Assembly (NCBI RefSeq): GCF_023283925.1
Contig: NZ_JAKIKX010000010.1
Location: 56,555 to 120,554, forward strand
DNA from: Shewanella marisflavi
Lineage (GTDB): Bacteria; Pseudomonadota; Gammaproteobacteria; Enterobacterales; Shewanellaceae
Direction: 5' to 3'
Length of the DNA: 64,000 nt
Positions within the stretch are counted from its first letter, which is position 1. Every line of letters starts with the position of its first letter. Under the pieces are notes generated by a model. That model saw only the letters and a list, made by a program, of their open reading frames with translations. It had not been told where the DNA came from and did no database searches. The position numbers were made by a program, and so were the translations under genes. Shown piece after piece: positions 39,175-48,955 of the stretch.

Positions 39175-39519
39175 ATGAGAGATAAGGCCAAACCTTCAGC
39201 CAAGATGAAATCGGCAACCGTGTTTACGGTGACTGCCGCCGTAGTCGGCTTTACTGCAATTGGAGTGCAAAGTCTCACAAATAACTCGTCTGCAACCGCC
39301 TGTGTATGTGATGGAAGCGCCAGCTATAACACCTCTCTTCCCGCAAGCCATCCTAACAACCGCTGTGCCCAGCAGGCTGAAAATGTCAGTTGGGGAAATT
39401 GGCTAACAGGTAAGAGCCGCTCTAGTCAGCTTCACTTTGTCGATCTGCTAGAACTTCTCCATGGGCACCAAGATAGCCCTATGGATGATGTCACTCCCAC
39501 CAGCAATCAACACCTCTAG
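39175..39519 (+). CDS. small exported or membrane-anchored protein, unknown
   Basis: A 114-residue protein with a positively charged N-terminus and one hydrophobic segment (about residues 13-33), either a signal peptide or an anchor. The outer part holds three cysteines (ACVC and NRC), a Trp-rich VSWGNWL and a His/Asp-rich end. I do not recognise the family. An AGGATG Shine-Dalgarno at good distance and an upstream TATAAT support expression. It is read opposite to dam and rpe, and the DUF2970 gene follows 8 bases later. Confidence 0.65.
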   Translation: MRDKAKPSAKMKSATVFTVTAAVVGFTAIGVQSLTNNSSATACVCDGSASYNTSLPASHPNNRCAQQAENVSWGNWLTGKSRSSQLHFVDLLELLHGHQDSPMDDVTPTSNQHL

Positions 39520-39527
39520 GCAGGCTT

Positions 39528-39701
39528 TTGCTGCAACTCTTTCTGAGCACCCTAGCCGCCTTTTTTGGTGTGCAAACCGAGCAAAATCGCGCCCGCGACT
39601 TTCAGTCTCGCTCACCGGTTCCCTTTATTATCATGGGAATACTCTTGGCTATCGCCTTGGTCGCTTCACTGATTTTTGTCGTAAAACTGGTACTGGCCTA
39701 G
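39528..39701 (+). CDS. DUF2970-family small membrane protein, TTG start
   Basis: A 57-residue protein with a DUF2970 signature. An N-terminal amphipathic helix has STLAAFFGVQTEQN; then RARDFQSRSPVPFIIMG leads into one C-terminal membrane helix (about 33-55) ending VVKLVLA. There is no in-frame ATG or GTG: the frame opens after a stop at 39486. TTG at 39528, with AGG-CAGG just before it, is the best start. The function of DUF2970 is unknown. It probably shares the transcript of the preceding gene. Confidence 0.75.
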   Translation: MLQLFLSTLAAFFGVQTEQNRARDFQSRSPVPFIIMGILLAIALVASLIFVVKLVLA

Positions 39702-39719
39702 TACAAAAACTCAGTTAAC

Positions 39720-39791
39720 TGGGTCGCTAAAGACTTAAATAATCACTTAGCTAAAGGCTTAGTTAACCGCTTAGCTAAAGGCTTAGTCGTT
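39720..39791. repeat. 24-base tandem repeat, three copies, overlapping the dam stop
   Basis: Units start at 39720, 39744 and 39768. Units 2 and 3 share 18 consecutive bases (39746-39763 and 39770-39787); unit 1 is more diverged. The third unit covers the last codons and stop of dam. Confidence 0.8.
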
Positions 39792-40622
39792 TTCGCTGTG
39801 GTATCTGTCATCGTACAGGGCCATCAACTCATCAACCTTCTTACGGCCATTGCCATTCTGGCTGATGTTGCGCTGCACCTGAATTTTATCGAAACGTGCC
39901 CCGTGATAAAGCTCGCGGGTCAAGGGAATATCATGATTGCTGATGAGCACAGGGATCCCTCTGTCGATCGCCGTGTGACGCGCCTTACGTGCCAGCAGCG
40001 CTTGATCATCCAGACTAAAGCCAGCCCCTACATAGGTGGTAAAACTGGCAGTGGTAGACAGTGGCGCATATGGCGGATCGCAATAGACCACATCGCCCGC
40101 CTCTGTCATATCAAAGGCCTGCTCATAGCCGATACATCTAAATTCAGCGGCCTGGGCTTTCTCGGCAAACGCCTTAATCTCCTCTTCAGGAAAATAGGGC
40201 TTCTTGTAAGATCCAAAAGGCACATTGAAGCCGCCCTTGGAGTTGTAGCGACATAGGCCATTGAATCCATGACGATTCATATAGAGAAAGTAAACTGAGC
40301 GTAGGAAGGGATCGCTAGTCTGATTGAATTCACTGCGCACCAGGTAATAGGCTTCTTTATCGTTTTTAGCGTCGATAAACATCGCCTTCGCCGCTCGGAT
40401 ATATTTCTCAGGCGTGGTCTGCACTATCTGATAGAGGTTGATCAAATCCTGATTAATGTCGCACAACAGATAACGCTTATACTGCGTATTGAGAAATACC
40501 GAACCGGCGCCAACAAAGGGTTCAACCAATCTGTCGCCTTCAGGAAGGTGCTGGGTGAGCGCATCAACCAGTTTAAATTTTCCGCCAGCCCATTTTAAGA
40601 AGGCTCTCTGTTTTTTAATCAT
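39783..40622 (-). CDS. dam: DNA adenine methylase Dam
   Basis: A 279-residue N6-adenine methyltransferase for GATC, used in mismatch repair strand choice and replication timing. Class alpha motifs are in order: the SAM-binding FVGAG at 36-40 and the catalytic DPPY at 182-185. The N-terminal KQRAFLKWAGGK is typical. It lies 52 bases after damX. Unlike in E. coli, rpe does not follow directly: two opposing small genes intervene. Confidence 0.97.
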   Translation of the reverse strand: MIKKQRAFLKWAGGKFKLVDALTQHLPEGDRLVEPFVGAGSVFLNTQYKRYLLCDINQDLINLYQIVQTTPEKYIRAAKAMFIDAKNDKEAYYLVRSEFNQTSDPFLRSVYFLYMNRHGFNGLCRYNSKGGFNVPFGSYKKPYFPEEEIKAFAEKAQAAEFRCIGYEQAFDMTEAGDVVYCDPPYAPLSTTASFTTYVGAGFSLDDQALLARKARHTAIDRGIPVLISNHDIPLTRELYHGARFDKIQVQRNISQNGNGRKKVDELMALYDDRYHSEND

Positions 40623-40674
40623 CTAAATCGATTGAATGCACAATGAAAACAAGTTGCCGATTGTACTCTGTTTA

Positions 40675-42108
40675 TTAATGAATTTCACTGCTCGCAGACC
40701 CTTGTTGCAACTGATAACCAGATAAATCTGCCCAGGCTCTCACCCAAGGTGAAGGCAATTGCGCTTGCTGGGAAAGGTTCTGCGCCGCCTGCGTTCCCTG
40801 CTCCCTATCCGCATATTGTCCATAGAGCAAAACCCAATATGCCTTATAGCGCGCAATCTGCACCTGATTGGCATCGGGCAACTTAGCGATAGTCTGTTTA
40901 AGAGAGGCAATATTTTTCACCGTGGCTAACTGCAAGGTAAACCCCTGAGGATGCTCGGCCTCTGGCGATGACAGGGCTGACTTTAACGCTTCTTGGGGCT
41001 CAGCCGGCGGCGTAACGGCAAATGTTTCGACACGCTCATTGACCCGGCTCTCACTCTGTTCGTTAAACGCCACGGCTTGCTCCGTAGCTGGCTCCACCAC
41101 TTGATCCACTAACTCTTCAGCAGCGATAACCTCCTCCGAGGGCCGCTCAGGGATCTCGCTTACCGTCTTGGACTCCTGCTGCAAAGCGGTATCAGTTTCT
41201 ATCGGCTCAGTCGCTTCAACCGATGCAACCCGACTCTTAGCGGCGAAATAACCACTCAGTAGATGCTTGCCATAAGCCTGGTTAAACTCGCTGGCGCGCA
41301 CCGCCGATACAGTCTGTTGCGAGGGGATAATGCTGGCCTCATCAGATTCGGCGAACATCCAATAACTCCCCAGCAACAACAGTGTGAAACAAACACAGAT
41401 AAAGACATTTCGTTGCCAGGAGCGCTGAGAAGTTTCATGGGGATCGCCATGTAATGCCAAGTAAAGCAGGCTAACGACCTCTGCTGGCATACCTTGTTGC
41501 TTCAATAATTGCTCTTTCACTATCTCTCTAGGGGTGAAAGGCGTTTCTTCACTACGATGCAACAAGCTGTAATAGAGGCCTTCGCGCTCAGCCTCAGTCA
41601 GCGGTGCTATAGCCATAGGGAGTAGCAAAGGTCGCTGCGAGTCAGGTAGCTGCGCCAAGATCTGATTAAAATATTCCACCGGGGTGGTGAGCGTTAATGA
41701 AAGCTGTTTGCCGGGTAAGGTTAATTGGCTCAGCACTATGCACTCGGCCCATAGCTCCAGCGGAAGGTAATGGGCATCGTCGAGCACGATATGACTGTGC
41801 GATGGTAAGGCGTCAACCAGACGTAATAAGGTTTCAGGAAGCGGCACCTCATCGTCAAACAGAGGCTCTGTGAGTAACTGCACTAAGATCTTACGGCGGA
41901 TTTCGGCGCTATCCACATGTTGCGGACAGACCACTAACGCCGAACTCACTTCGTCCAGCGCATCCACCAGTGCAGTTGTCAGCGTCGTCTTGCCCGAGCC
42001 AGCATCACCGGTTAACACCGTCAGCTGTTGCCCATACAAAACCACATGCTGCAATCGATGCAGCAAGGATTCCTGACTAGGTAAAAGGATAGCTGTTTGA
42101 AAAGTCAC
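40675..42108 (-). CDS. damX: cell-division protein DamX (AAA ATPase and SPOR domain)
   Basis: A 477-residue protein. The N-terminal AAA/ATPase domain carries Walker A GDAGSGKTT (34-42) and Walker B IVLDDAHYL. One membrane helix lies near 231-248. An acidic periplasmic linker and a C-terminal SPOR domain (about 393-470, starting GFTLQLATV) that binds denuded septal peptidoglycan follow. DamX localises to the septum in E. coli. It sits between aroB and dam, the conserved locus. Confidence 0.94.
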   Translation of the reverse strand: MTFQTAILLPSQESLLHRLQHVVLYGQQLTVLTGDAGSGKTTLTTALVDALDEVSSALVVCPQHVDSAEIRRKILVQLLTEPLFDDEVPLPETLLRLVDALPSHSHIVLDDAHYLPLELWAECIVLSQLTLPGKQLSLTLTTPVEYFNQILAQLPDSQRPLLLPMAIAPLTEAEREGLYYSLLHRSEETPFTPREIVKEQLLKQQGMPAEVVSLLYLALHGDPHETSQRSWQRNVFICVCFTLLLLGSYWMFAESDEASIIPSQQTVSAVRASEFNQAYGKHLLSGYFAAKSRVASVEATEPIETDTALQQESKTVSEIPERPSEEVIAAEELVDQVVEPATEQAVAFNEQSESRVNERVETFAVTPPAEPQEALKSALSSPEAEHPQGFTLQLATVKNIASLKQTIAKLPDANQVQIARYKAYWVLLYGQYADREQGTQAAQNLSQQAQLPSPWVRAWADLSGYQLQQGSASSEIH

Positions 42109-42124
42109 TTAATCACCACACAAA

Positions 42125-43201
42125 CTAGGCGCGGCTAATGACCTCTTGTAGAAGGGACTCGGAAACATCGCTATACACTTCTGCCTGGCCTATCGCCTTT
42201 GGCAGTACGAGTCTGAGTTTGCCCTGCAGTACTTTTTTGTCACGCCGCATATGCTTCATGAACTGATCAAAGTTCATCGTCTCTGGAGCTTGAGTAGGAA
42301 GATCAAATGCCTCGAATATCTGCGTAATTCGACAAACAATTGACTCATCCACCAACCCCATCTTAGATGCAGTTTGTGCAGCAAGTACTGTGCCAGCGGC
42401 TACGGCTTCTCCATGTAACCAGACACCGTATCCCATCTCAGCTTCGATAGCGTGGCCAAAGGTGTGCCCCAGATTCAACAAGGCGCGCACCCCCAGCTCA
42501 GTTTCATCCTGAGCGACGACATCGGCTTTGATTTGACAGCATTGAGCAATCGCGTAGGTCAGAGCCTGCTCGTTTAGTGCTTTTAGCGCCTGCACATTCT
42601 GTTCTAACCAAGTAAAAAACTCACCGTCCCAGATAATGCCGTACTTAATCACCTCGGCCATACCGGCGGCAAATTCTCTAGCGGGTAGGGTATGGAGACA
42701 GGCGGTATCTATAGCAACCATCTTGGGCTGATAAAAGGCGCCTATCATGTTCTTGCCCATAGGATGATTGACGGCCGTCTTGCCACCGACTGAAGAGTCC
42801 ACCTGTGACAACAAGGTAGTAGGGATCTGGATAAAATCGACCCCCCGCTGATAACAGGCGGCCGCGAAACCAGTCATATCACCAATTACGCCACCACCTA
42901 AAGCTATCAATACAGAGTCACGCCCCATGTTCTGCGCTAGCAGTGAGGTAAAAATCGCATCCATCTGCGACAGTGTCTTGTATTGTTCGCCATCGGGCAG
43001 GATGACAGGATCAGCACATTGGAAGGAAGCTAATAGCGCCTGTACCTTGTTTAGGTATAGAGGCGCTATTGTGTCATTAGTTACGATAAGAATTTTTTTG
43101 CCTTGAAGATAGCTAGCAAAATGTTCGCTATTTTCGAGGAGATTCTGGCCAATTAAGATAGGGTAACTGCGTACACCAAGTTCAACCTGAATCCGTTCCA
43201 T
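42125..43201 (-). CDS. aroB: 3-dehydroquinate synthase
   Basis: A 358-residue NAD- and zinc-dependent enzyme for step two of the shikimate pathway. Family signs are LPDGEQYKT, the [14 protein letters not shown] nucleotide-binding block, [19 protein letters not shown] and the zinc ligand segments [12 protein letters not shown] and [10 protein letters not shown]. It follows aroK by 15 bases. Confidence 0.98.
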   Translation of the reverse strand: MERIQVELGVRSYPILIGQNLLENSEHFASYLQGKKILIVTNDTIAPLYLNKVQALLASFQCADPVILPDGEQYKTLSQMDAIFTSLLAQNMGRDSVLIALGGGVIGDMTGFAAACYQRGVDFIQIPTTLLSQVDSSVGGKTAVNHPMGKNMIGAFYQPKMVAIDTACLHTLPAREFAAGMAEVIKYGIIWDGEFFTWLEQNVQALKALNEQALTYAIAQCCQIKADVVAQDETELGVRALLNLGHTFGHAIEAEMGYGVWLHGEAVAAGTVLAAQTASKMGLVDESIVCRITQIFEAFDLPTQAPETMNFDQFMKHMRRDKKVLQGKLRLVLPKAIGQAEVYSDVSESLLQEVISRA

Positions 43202-43216
43202 TCTACCGCCTAATGT

Positions 43217-43732
43217 TTAGAAGCCTAATTGTTCAATAATCTGATTTGCTACAACTTTTGCGCTTTGCTCGTCAGTTTTAACGATCACATCGGCAATCTC
43301 TTCGTAAAGAGGATTACGGATCTCGGCAAGCTTCTCTAGCACTTCCCTAGGATCATCAACCTGAAGTAGTGGACGACGCTTATCACGCTGTGTACGCGCA
43401 ACTTGCTTGTCGATAGTGGTTTCCAGATAGACCACGATGCCACGAGCAGATAAGTTATTTCGAATATCTTTACTCTGAATTGAACCACCGCCAGTTGCTA
43501 AAACAATACCTTGTTTTTCAGTTAAGTCGGCGACAACTTGTGTTTCGCGACGACGAAAACCTTCTTCGCCCTCAACATCAAATACCCACGCGATATCAGC
43601 ACCAGTACGGTTTTCAATCTCTTGATCTGAATCGTGGAACTCTAAATGAAGCATCTGCGCCAGATGACGGCCTATAGTGCTTTTACCAGCCCCCATAGGA
43701 CCTACTAGGAAAATATTACGTTTTTCAGCCAT
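43217..43732 (-). CDS. aroK: shikimate kinase I
   Basis: A 171-residue NMP-kinase-fold enzyme phosphorylating shikimate. Walker [10 protein letters not shown] is at 11-19, the shikimate-binding DSDQEIE at 34-40, and the lid Arg lies in RDKRRPLL. It has a 216-base gap to pilQ upstream containing the pilQ terminator, so aroK should have its own promoter. Confidence 0.97.
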   Translation of the reverse strand: MAEKRNIFLVGPMGAGKSTIGRHLAQMLHLEFHDSDQEIENRTGADIAWVFDVEGEEGFRRRETQVVADLTEKQGIVLATGGGSIQSKDIRNNLSARGIVVYLETTIDKQVARTQRDKRRPLLQVDDPREVLEKLAEIRNPLYEEIADVIVKTDEQSAKVVANQIIEQLGF

Positions 43733-43897
43733 TGTTTTACGTCTGAATCTTATATGGAAGTTTGCCTATGCCAGCCAAAAAATCAGGCCGACCTTAAATG
43801 TTACCTTGCTCTAATGAGACTTGACCACGGATTATCTCAGCTAACTCACCTTAAAGGCAAGTAGGGTGAGTAAATTCTGTGAAATTAGACCCAGGCA

Positions 43898-43928
43898 CAA
43901 AAAAGCCAGCGTTTAATTGCTGGCTTTT
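43898..43928 (-). terminator. terminator of the pilMNOPQ operon
   Basis: GCCAGC/GCTGGC stem (43905-43910 with 43919-43924) with A and T tracts on both sides. On the minus strand it is followed by six T, 20 bases past the pilQ stop. Confidence 0.85.
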
Positions 43929-43948
43929 ACACTAGGTTGAATTACGAA

Positions 43949-46000
43949 TTAGATATCTTCAGAGATAATCTTAGGTGTCACGAAGATCAACAGCTCTTGG
44001 CGCTCATTCTTATCTGTGGTGTTTCTAAACAGATAACCCAGGAATGGAATATCACCCAGCACAGGTACCTTACTTACACGGTTGATTAACTGCTGCTGGT
44101 AGATACCACCGAGCACAATAGTCTCGCCATGATCAACAAGTACTTGCGTACCAATGCGTTGGGTATCGATAGATACCGCCTGACCAAGTGGTGTATCAAC
44201 CGTCTTACCTTGAGAATCCTGTGTGATCTCTAGATCCAGAATTACACGATTGTCCGGAGTGATCTGAGGCGTGACTCGTAGCGACAGCACCGCCTTTTTG
44301 AACTGAACCGTTGCCGCACCACTCGATGCCGACTCTACATAAGGGATCTCCACACCTTGCTCGATATAAGCAGCCTTCTGGTTAGAAGTCGTAATGCGTG
44401 GACTCGCGATAATCTCACCCTTACTTTCTTGCTCCAATGCGCTCAGCTCAAGATCCAGCAAAGTACCATCGGCTAACTTGGCCACATGGAAAGCAATGCT
44501 GGTTGGATTAGCTACGGCCGCAGGTAAATTAACATTCAGGCGATCGCCAATATCCGGCACTATGCCGTTCGCGATATCGTTAGCCCCTTCCAGACTACCT
44601 GAAGTCCCCTTGCTACCTTGCTGATCGGTGACACCCCATTTAATACCTAAATCTTCTGAGACGTCGTCTTTCACCGTCACCATGCGAGATTCAATCAGTA
44701 CCTGACGAATTGGAATATCCAATACTTCCACCAAACGGTGAATATTTTCCAAGCTCTCTTCTGTATCTTTCACCAACAGGGTATTGGTTCTGTCGTCGAC
44801 GGCAACTGTGCCTCGGGCCGACAGCAAACTGGCGTCATCACCTTTCAACAACTCGGCAATATCGGTCGCCTTGGCATAGTTGATCTGCAGGTACTCAGAA
44901 TAGAGCGGCGCAAGCTCCTTCACTTCTTGTTGGTTTTTAAGCTCTTGGCTCTCACGGATAGCAATCTCTTCGGCCGGTGCTACCATCAGAATATTGCCTT
45001 CAATGCGCTTATCCAGGCCTTTGGTTTGTAAGATCAGATCAAGCGCTTGATCCCAAGGTACATCGTCCAATCTCAGGGTGATGTCCCCTTCAACCGTATC
45101 ACTGGTCACTAGGTTGAAATCGTTATAGTCTGCGATGATCTGCAGCACGGTGCGCACGGAAATACTTTGGAAATTCAACGAAAGCGAACGTCCCTCATAT
45201 TTCTTCTCTTCCTTGACGACAGTAGCGCGCTCAGCCTTGCGAACATTCAGTCTGAACAGGTTGCCTTCCTGCTTGTAGTTGTAATCATACTGACCTGAGA
45301 TATCCATCAATAAGCGAGCAGTCAGGTCATCCTTAAAGGTCTCGAAGCTCTTCACTGGTGTCGCGAAGTCTTGAACGTCCATGACATAAAGAAGATCTGA
45401 ACCAATATCCGTGTTGTATAGCTTAAGCTCGAGTTTCGCACCCACTTGCTGCACATTTGCCGCAACAGATGAATTATTCAACTTAACCAACAACTCACCA
45501 CCACCATCTGCTGTGCGGTGAAAATCGATATTTTTAATGCCGTTGACGAAAGGATTTGATGCTGTATCGCTGCGACTGGCAACCTCATCATTAATGGTCA
45601 GGCGATAAGTATTACCCTGCACCTTACCTTGATAAGCCTTCACCTTTGCCAAGTCCACCAGCACCTTAAGTTGCTCGCTTTCCTGCAAAGTGGACAGAGA
45701 CTTCACGCCCACGTTATTGATCGGCAAGATATCTTTTTCCAATCCAGATAAGCTGTCGTCAAATCCAAGGACGATCTGTGCCGGAGAGGCATTGAGATTG
45801 ATCTCTGGCTCCGTCACCGCCTCTTCAAACACCAATTGTAACTCTAACTGATGATCGACTATCGAATGGTATTTGACGTCTATCAAACGGTTCGCAGCAG
45901 AAGAATACGGCGCCACACCCAGTAATAAAGCTAAGCCGAAGGCCACTTTAAATAGAGGCGACTTTTTTAATAAAACGCTTTTCGCGGCAGAAGATTCCAT
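43949..46000 (-). CDS. pilQ: type IV pilus secretin PilQ
   Basis: A 683-residue outer-membrane secretin through which the pilus exits. A signal peptide (cleaved near SSA, residue 36) is followed by AMIN domains that bind peptidoglycan (about 40-260), STN/N0 and N1 domains (RSLSLNFQSISVRTVLQIIADY onward) and the secretin gate and barrel ending VPVLGDIPFLGYLFRN. ATG at 46000 with GAGGGA upstream is preferred over the GTG at 46030, which would overlap no useful signal. It is the last gene of the pil operon. Confidence 0.95.
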   Translation of the reverse strand: MESSAAKSVLLKKSPLFKVAFGLALLLGVAPYSSAANRLIDVKYHSIVDHQLELQLVFEEAVTEPEINLNASPAQIVLGFDDSLSGLEKDILPINNVGVKSLSTLQESEQLKVLVDLAKVKAYQGKVQGNTYRLTINDEVASRSDTASNPFVNGIKNIDFHRTADGGGELLVKLNNSSVAANVQQVGAKLELKLYNTDIGSDLLYVMDVQDFATPVKSFETFKDDLTARLLMDISGQYDYNYKQEGNLFRLNVRKAERATVVKEEKKYEGRSLSLNFQSISVRTVLQIIADYNDFNLVTSDTVEGDITLRLDDVPWDQALDLILQTKGLDKRIEGNILMVAPAEEIAIRESQELKNQQEVKELAPLYSEYLQINYAKATDIAELLKGDDASLLSARGTVAVDDRTNTLLVKDTEESLENIHRLVEVLDIPIRQVLIESRMVTVKDDVSEDLGIKWGVTDQQGSKGTSGSLEGANDIANGIVPDIGDRLNVNLPAAVANPTSIAFHVAKLADGTLLDLELSALEQESKGEIIASPRITTSNQKAAYIEQGVEIPYVESASSGAATVQFKKAVLSLRVTPQITPDNRVILDLEITQDSQGKTVDTPLGQAVSIDTQRIGTQVLVDHGETIVLGGIYQQQLINRVSKVPVLGDIPFLGYLFRNTTDKNERQELLIFVTPKIISEDI

Positions 46001-46022
46001 TATTCCCTCATCCTTCGCTTTG

Positions 46023-46538
46023 TTATTCACCAGTTAGTTCCATGTTGCTTAATCTTTCAGCCCAGCAACCTGTTCCATCTGGAATTAATTCAATTATTTC
46101 GACCATTTGCTGTGTAACTTTAGCAATTCGCCCGTGATACAAACCTACGTACTCACCTACACCCAAACGATATACGCTGCCATCATTGGTCTCAATCAAT
46201 GCCCAAACATTTTTATCTTCACTTAAAGTGCCACGCATCTTTAAGTTATCCAACGCATAAGTTTCCAAGCGACCCTTGCGTCGTTTCAAGTCAGGCTGAA
46301 GACAATCTTTCGTCGTATCAATGACCTCTTCGGTCAATTCTCTTGAAGGCGGCACGAAAGGACTACGCATCAACTCGGCTTGATAAGCAAAATGCTCAAA
46401 TTTAGGCGGTTCTTTCAATGGTGGAACATGTGCAACATGCTGAGCCTTTGTCGTCGTCACAAATGCCTCGAGATCGCTGCGGTCCCCCATACAACCTGTC
46501 ATCATCAAACCAATGAGCAACAGAGGAAGCTTCTTCAT
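46023..46538 (-). CDS. pilP: pilus assembly lipoprotein PilP
   Basis: A 171-residue inner-membrane lipoprotein (lipobox MMTGC, Cys16) that links the PilNO complex to the secretin. The HR domain occupies the C-terminal 80 residues (LETYALDNLKMRGTL, then WALIETNDGSVYRLGVGEYVG). It overlaps pilO by 4 bases. Confidence 0.95.
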   Translation of the reverse strand: MKKLPLLLIGLMMTGCMGDRSDLEAFVTTTKAQHVAHVPPLKEPPKFEHFAYQAELMRSPFVPPSRELTEEVIDTTKDCLQPDLKRRKGRLETYALDNLKMRGTLSEDKNVWALIETNDGSVYRLGVGEYVGLYHGRIAKVTQQMVEIIELIPDGTGCWAERLSNMELTGE

Positions 46539-47158
46539 TTTTTCGCCCCCTTAGCCGCGTTATCTTGTGGTACCTGGGCGCCCTCTTTGAAGCGATAGGT
46601 CTTAGCCAGAATCTCCATAGCCAACTCACCACTATCACTACGCTTAATCACAAAGTCATGCAGACTCACGATACGAGGAAGTTTCGCCACGCCACTCACC
46701 AGATGCCCCATCTCATGGTACTCACCTGTCACCGACATACTGATCGGAAATTCAATATAGAAGTCACGCTGTATCTCTTCTTGCCACTCCAGACTCTGAA
46801 TCCCCAGCCCCGAATCAGTGGCAACAAAGGTCACATCATCCAATAAGCCCGGCATCTCATTCTGCGAAGGCAGCATCTTTAACAGCTCGGCAAACTGAAC
46901 TTCCATTACAGCCAACTGCTCCCTGTATAGCTTAAGGTTAGCTGCTAATTGATATTTAGCTTTAAAATCATCCCTCAAGGTCACTTCTTGAGCTTGTTCT
47001 CGCTTCAGCGTATCTATGGAGTCCGAGACAAAAAGAAAATAACCCGCGATGAAAATAATAATGGCCAGGAAGGAAGCAAAGACGACCTTAACCTTAGTTG
47101 GCCAACCACCAATATTCTCAAAATCGATATCATTAAAGTCACTCAGATCGAGTTTCAT
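46535..47158 (-). CDS. pilO: pilus alignment protein PilO
   Basis: A 207-residue bitopic inner-membrane protein. A cytoplasmic N-terminus with FNDIDFENIGGWP is followed by one membrane helix (about 26-44), a coiled coil and a periplasmic ferredoxin-like core. It forms a heterodimer with PilN. Start and stop overlap pilN and pilP by 4 bases each. Confidence 0.95.
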   Translation of the reverse strand: MKLDLSDFNDIDFENIGGWPTKVKVVFASFLAIIIFIAGYFLFVSDSIDTLKREQAQEVTLRDDFKAKYQLAANLKLYREQLAVMEVQFAELLKMLPSQNEMPGLLDDVTFVATDSGLGIQSLEWQEEIQRDFYIEFPISMSVTGEYHEMGHLVSGVAKLPRIVSLHDFVIKRSDSGELAMEILAKTYRFKEGAQVPQDNAAKGAKK

Positions 47159-47742
47159 TTGCTCGCTCCTTGTGTTGCTTTAGCATCAGCATCGTCTGCA
47201 TTTTCTTCACCGATAGACACCCTTAAACTGAAGCGCTGAAGCTGACGCATCTCATCGTTTTGAGCAACAATCGACTGCATACTAGGATCATGCAGCCACA
47301 TGGAGGCCTCTACTTTACGCATCATGTTAGCGACATTGTTATTGGATTCGCTGCGCCCTTGGATCCACAGCAGGCTACCCTTCTTTTCTATGCTAGAAAG
47401 ATATATTCCTGGTGGCACAATACGCACCAACTCATCTAATACATGAGTCGGTAAATTTCGTGCCTGCTGTAGGTTTAATATGATTTCTGTGCGGCGTTCG
47501 ATATCTTTCTTGCGCTCGCGGATCTTTTTAATTTCGGCAATTTGTTTTTCTAGTAGTTGAATTTCACCCTGCAAATAAGCATTTCTGCCTCTTTGCTCTT
47601 CGGTCATCATATCAATAACCATTAAGGCTAAATAAACGACTAATGAAGCACCGATAAAAACTGCGGCCAATATCCCCAGATAGTCACGCTTTTGTTTTTC
47701 TCTCGCTTCTTCACGCCAGGGTAATAGGTTTATGTTCGCCAT
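47155..47742 (-). CDS. pilN: pilus assembly protein PilN
   Basis: A 195-residue bitopic protein. The invariant N-terminal motif INLLPWREEAR that docks in PilM is at residues 4-14; one membrane helix lies at about 24-45, and a coiled coil and periplasmic domain follow. The ATG at 47742 with GAGGAG upstream is chosen; this overlaps the end of pilM by 13 bases. Confidence 0.95.
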   Translation of the reverse strand: MANINLLPWREEAREKQKRDYLGILAAVFIGASLVVYLALMVIDMMTEEQRGRNAYLQGEIQLLEKQIAEIKKIRERKKDIERRTEIILNLQQARNLPTHVLDELVRIVPPGIYLSSIEKKGSLLWIQGRSESNNNVANMMRKVEASMWLHDPSMQSIVAQNDEMRQLQRFSLRVSIGEENADDADAKATQGASK

Positions 47743-48809
47743 TGAGAGTAACTCCTCAGCGCCAATCCACACGCGACCATGTATTTATTAATATTGGGCT
47801 GTAATTGCGTCTTCACGTCTTCATCAGCATGCAGGCAGCCTAAGAAAGGATCGGCAATGATGGTGTGCACCCCCAGTTCATTAGTCAGAAGGTTCGCCAT
47901 CCCCTCCAACTTAGAGGTGCCGCCACACAAGACGATATGATCCACCTTATCTTTACCACTCGAAGTGCAGTAAATCTGCAAGGTTCGCTTGATCTGCTGA
48001 AGCAGTTGCGTTTGGAAAGGTGAAAGCACCTCAAACATATAGTTGCGAGGAAGGTCCCCTTCGAGCTTGGCCTTCTCAGCTTGCTCATGGGACATTCCGT
48101 AGAAAGATAAGATCGACTGGGTAAACTGTTCGCCGCCAAAGGCCTGTTCTCGAATAAAGGTGGTTTCACCTTTCTCCACTACGGCAAAGGTGGTCATGTT
48201 GGCACCGATATCCACCAGGGCAACAACCTTATTTTCGGCACCATCGGGTAATTGCGCCGCGACCAACTCAAAAGAACGTCCCAGTGCATAGCCTTCAACA
48301 TCAATCACTTTCGCTTCGAGATTAATGTCATCTAAGCTGTCGACTCTGGCATCGATGTTTTCAGTTCGGCATGCACTCAGCAGCACATCAACCTTGGAAG
48401 GGTCGGCACTGTTAACACTGAGCGTTTCAAAATCTATGCTGACTTCATCGAGTGAATAGGGGATAAGGTTGTCGGCCTCAATCTCGATTTGAGTTTCCAT
48501 CTCCTCTTCGCTTAGCGAAGCATCCATGTAGATCACCTTGGTCATCACCGCCGATCCTGATACTGCCGCCGCCGCGTATTTTACACTCTTAGGCAAAGAG
48601 CGTTTGATGAGCCTTAATGACTCCAAAACTGCATCAGTATCTCTTATTTCATGATCGTTAACGGCACCTTTCTTCACCGGTGCCGCTGCGTGACTCAAAA
48701 TTTTAAAACCATCAGCAGTCTTACTCAGCAGTATTGCTTTTATCTCGTGGGAACCGATATCGATGCCCACCATCTGCGGAGCCTGACGCTTCCATAAATT
48801 TGAAAGCAT
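47730..48809 (-). CDS. pilM: pilus assembly actin-like protein PilM
   Basis: A 359-residue cytoplasmic FtsA/actin-fold protein. Phosphate-1 motif GIDIGSHEIKA (15-25), phosphate-2 VALVDIGANMTTFAV and adenosine-binding VLCGGTSKLEGM are visible. It anchors the PilN tail and heads the pilMNOPQ operon, divergent from mrcA, the conserved arrangement in gammaproteobacteria. Confidence 0.96.
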   Translation of the reverse strand: MLSNLWKRQAPQMVGIDIGSHEIKAILLSKTADGFKILSHAAAPVKKGAVNDHEIRDTDAVLESLRLIKRSLPKSVKYAAAAVSGSAVMTKVIYMDASLSEEEMETQIEIEADNLIPYSLDEVSIDFETLSVNSADPSKVDVLLSACRTENIDARVDSLDDINLEAKVIDVEGYALGRSFELVAAQLPDGAENKVVALVDIGANMTTFAVVEKGETTFIREQAFGGEQFTQSILSFYGMSHEQAEKAKLEGDLPRNYMFEVLSPFQTQLLQQIKRTLQIYCTSSGKDKVDHIVLCGGTSKLEGMANLLTNELGVHTIIADPFLGCLHADEDVKTQLQPNINKYMVACGLALRSYSQWRT

Positions 48810-48955
48810 AGTCCATCATCACTTTTGTTATAGTTTCTGGAATTAGATTAGCACAAAATCAACTCGTTATAGATATTTGTACAAAATGTTTGTAACTTTT
48901 ACAATTGCCATTTTTTTGACAACCATTTTTGCTTCACCAATAGCTGCTCGCCTTA

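Noticed and set aside
39461..39718. 85-residue plus-strand frame
   Set aside because: It overlaps the DUF2970 gene in another frame, and only the DUF2970 frame shows a recognisable protein family.
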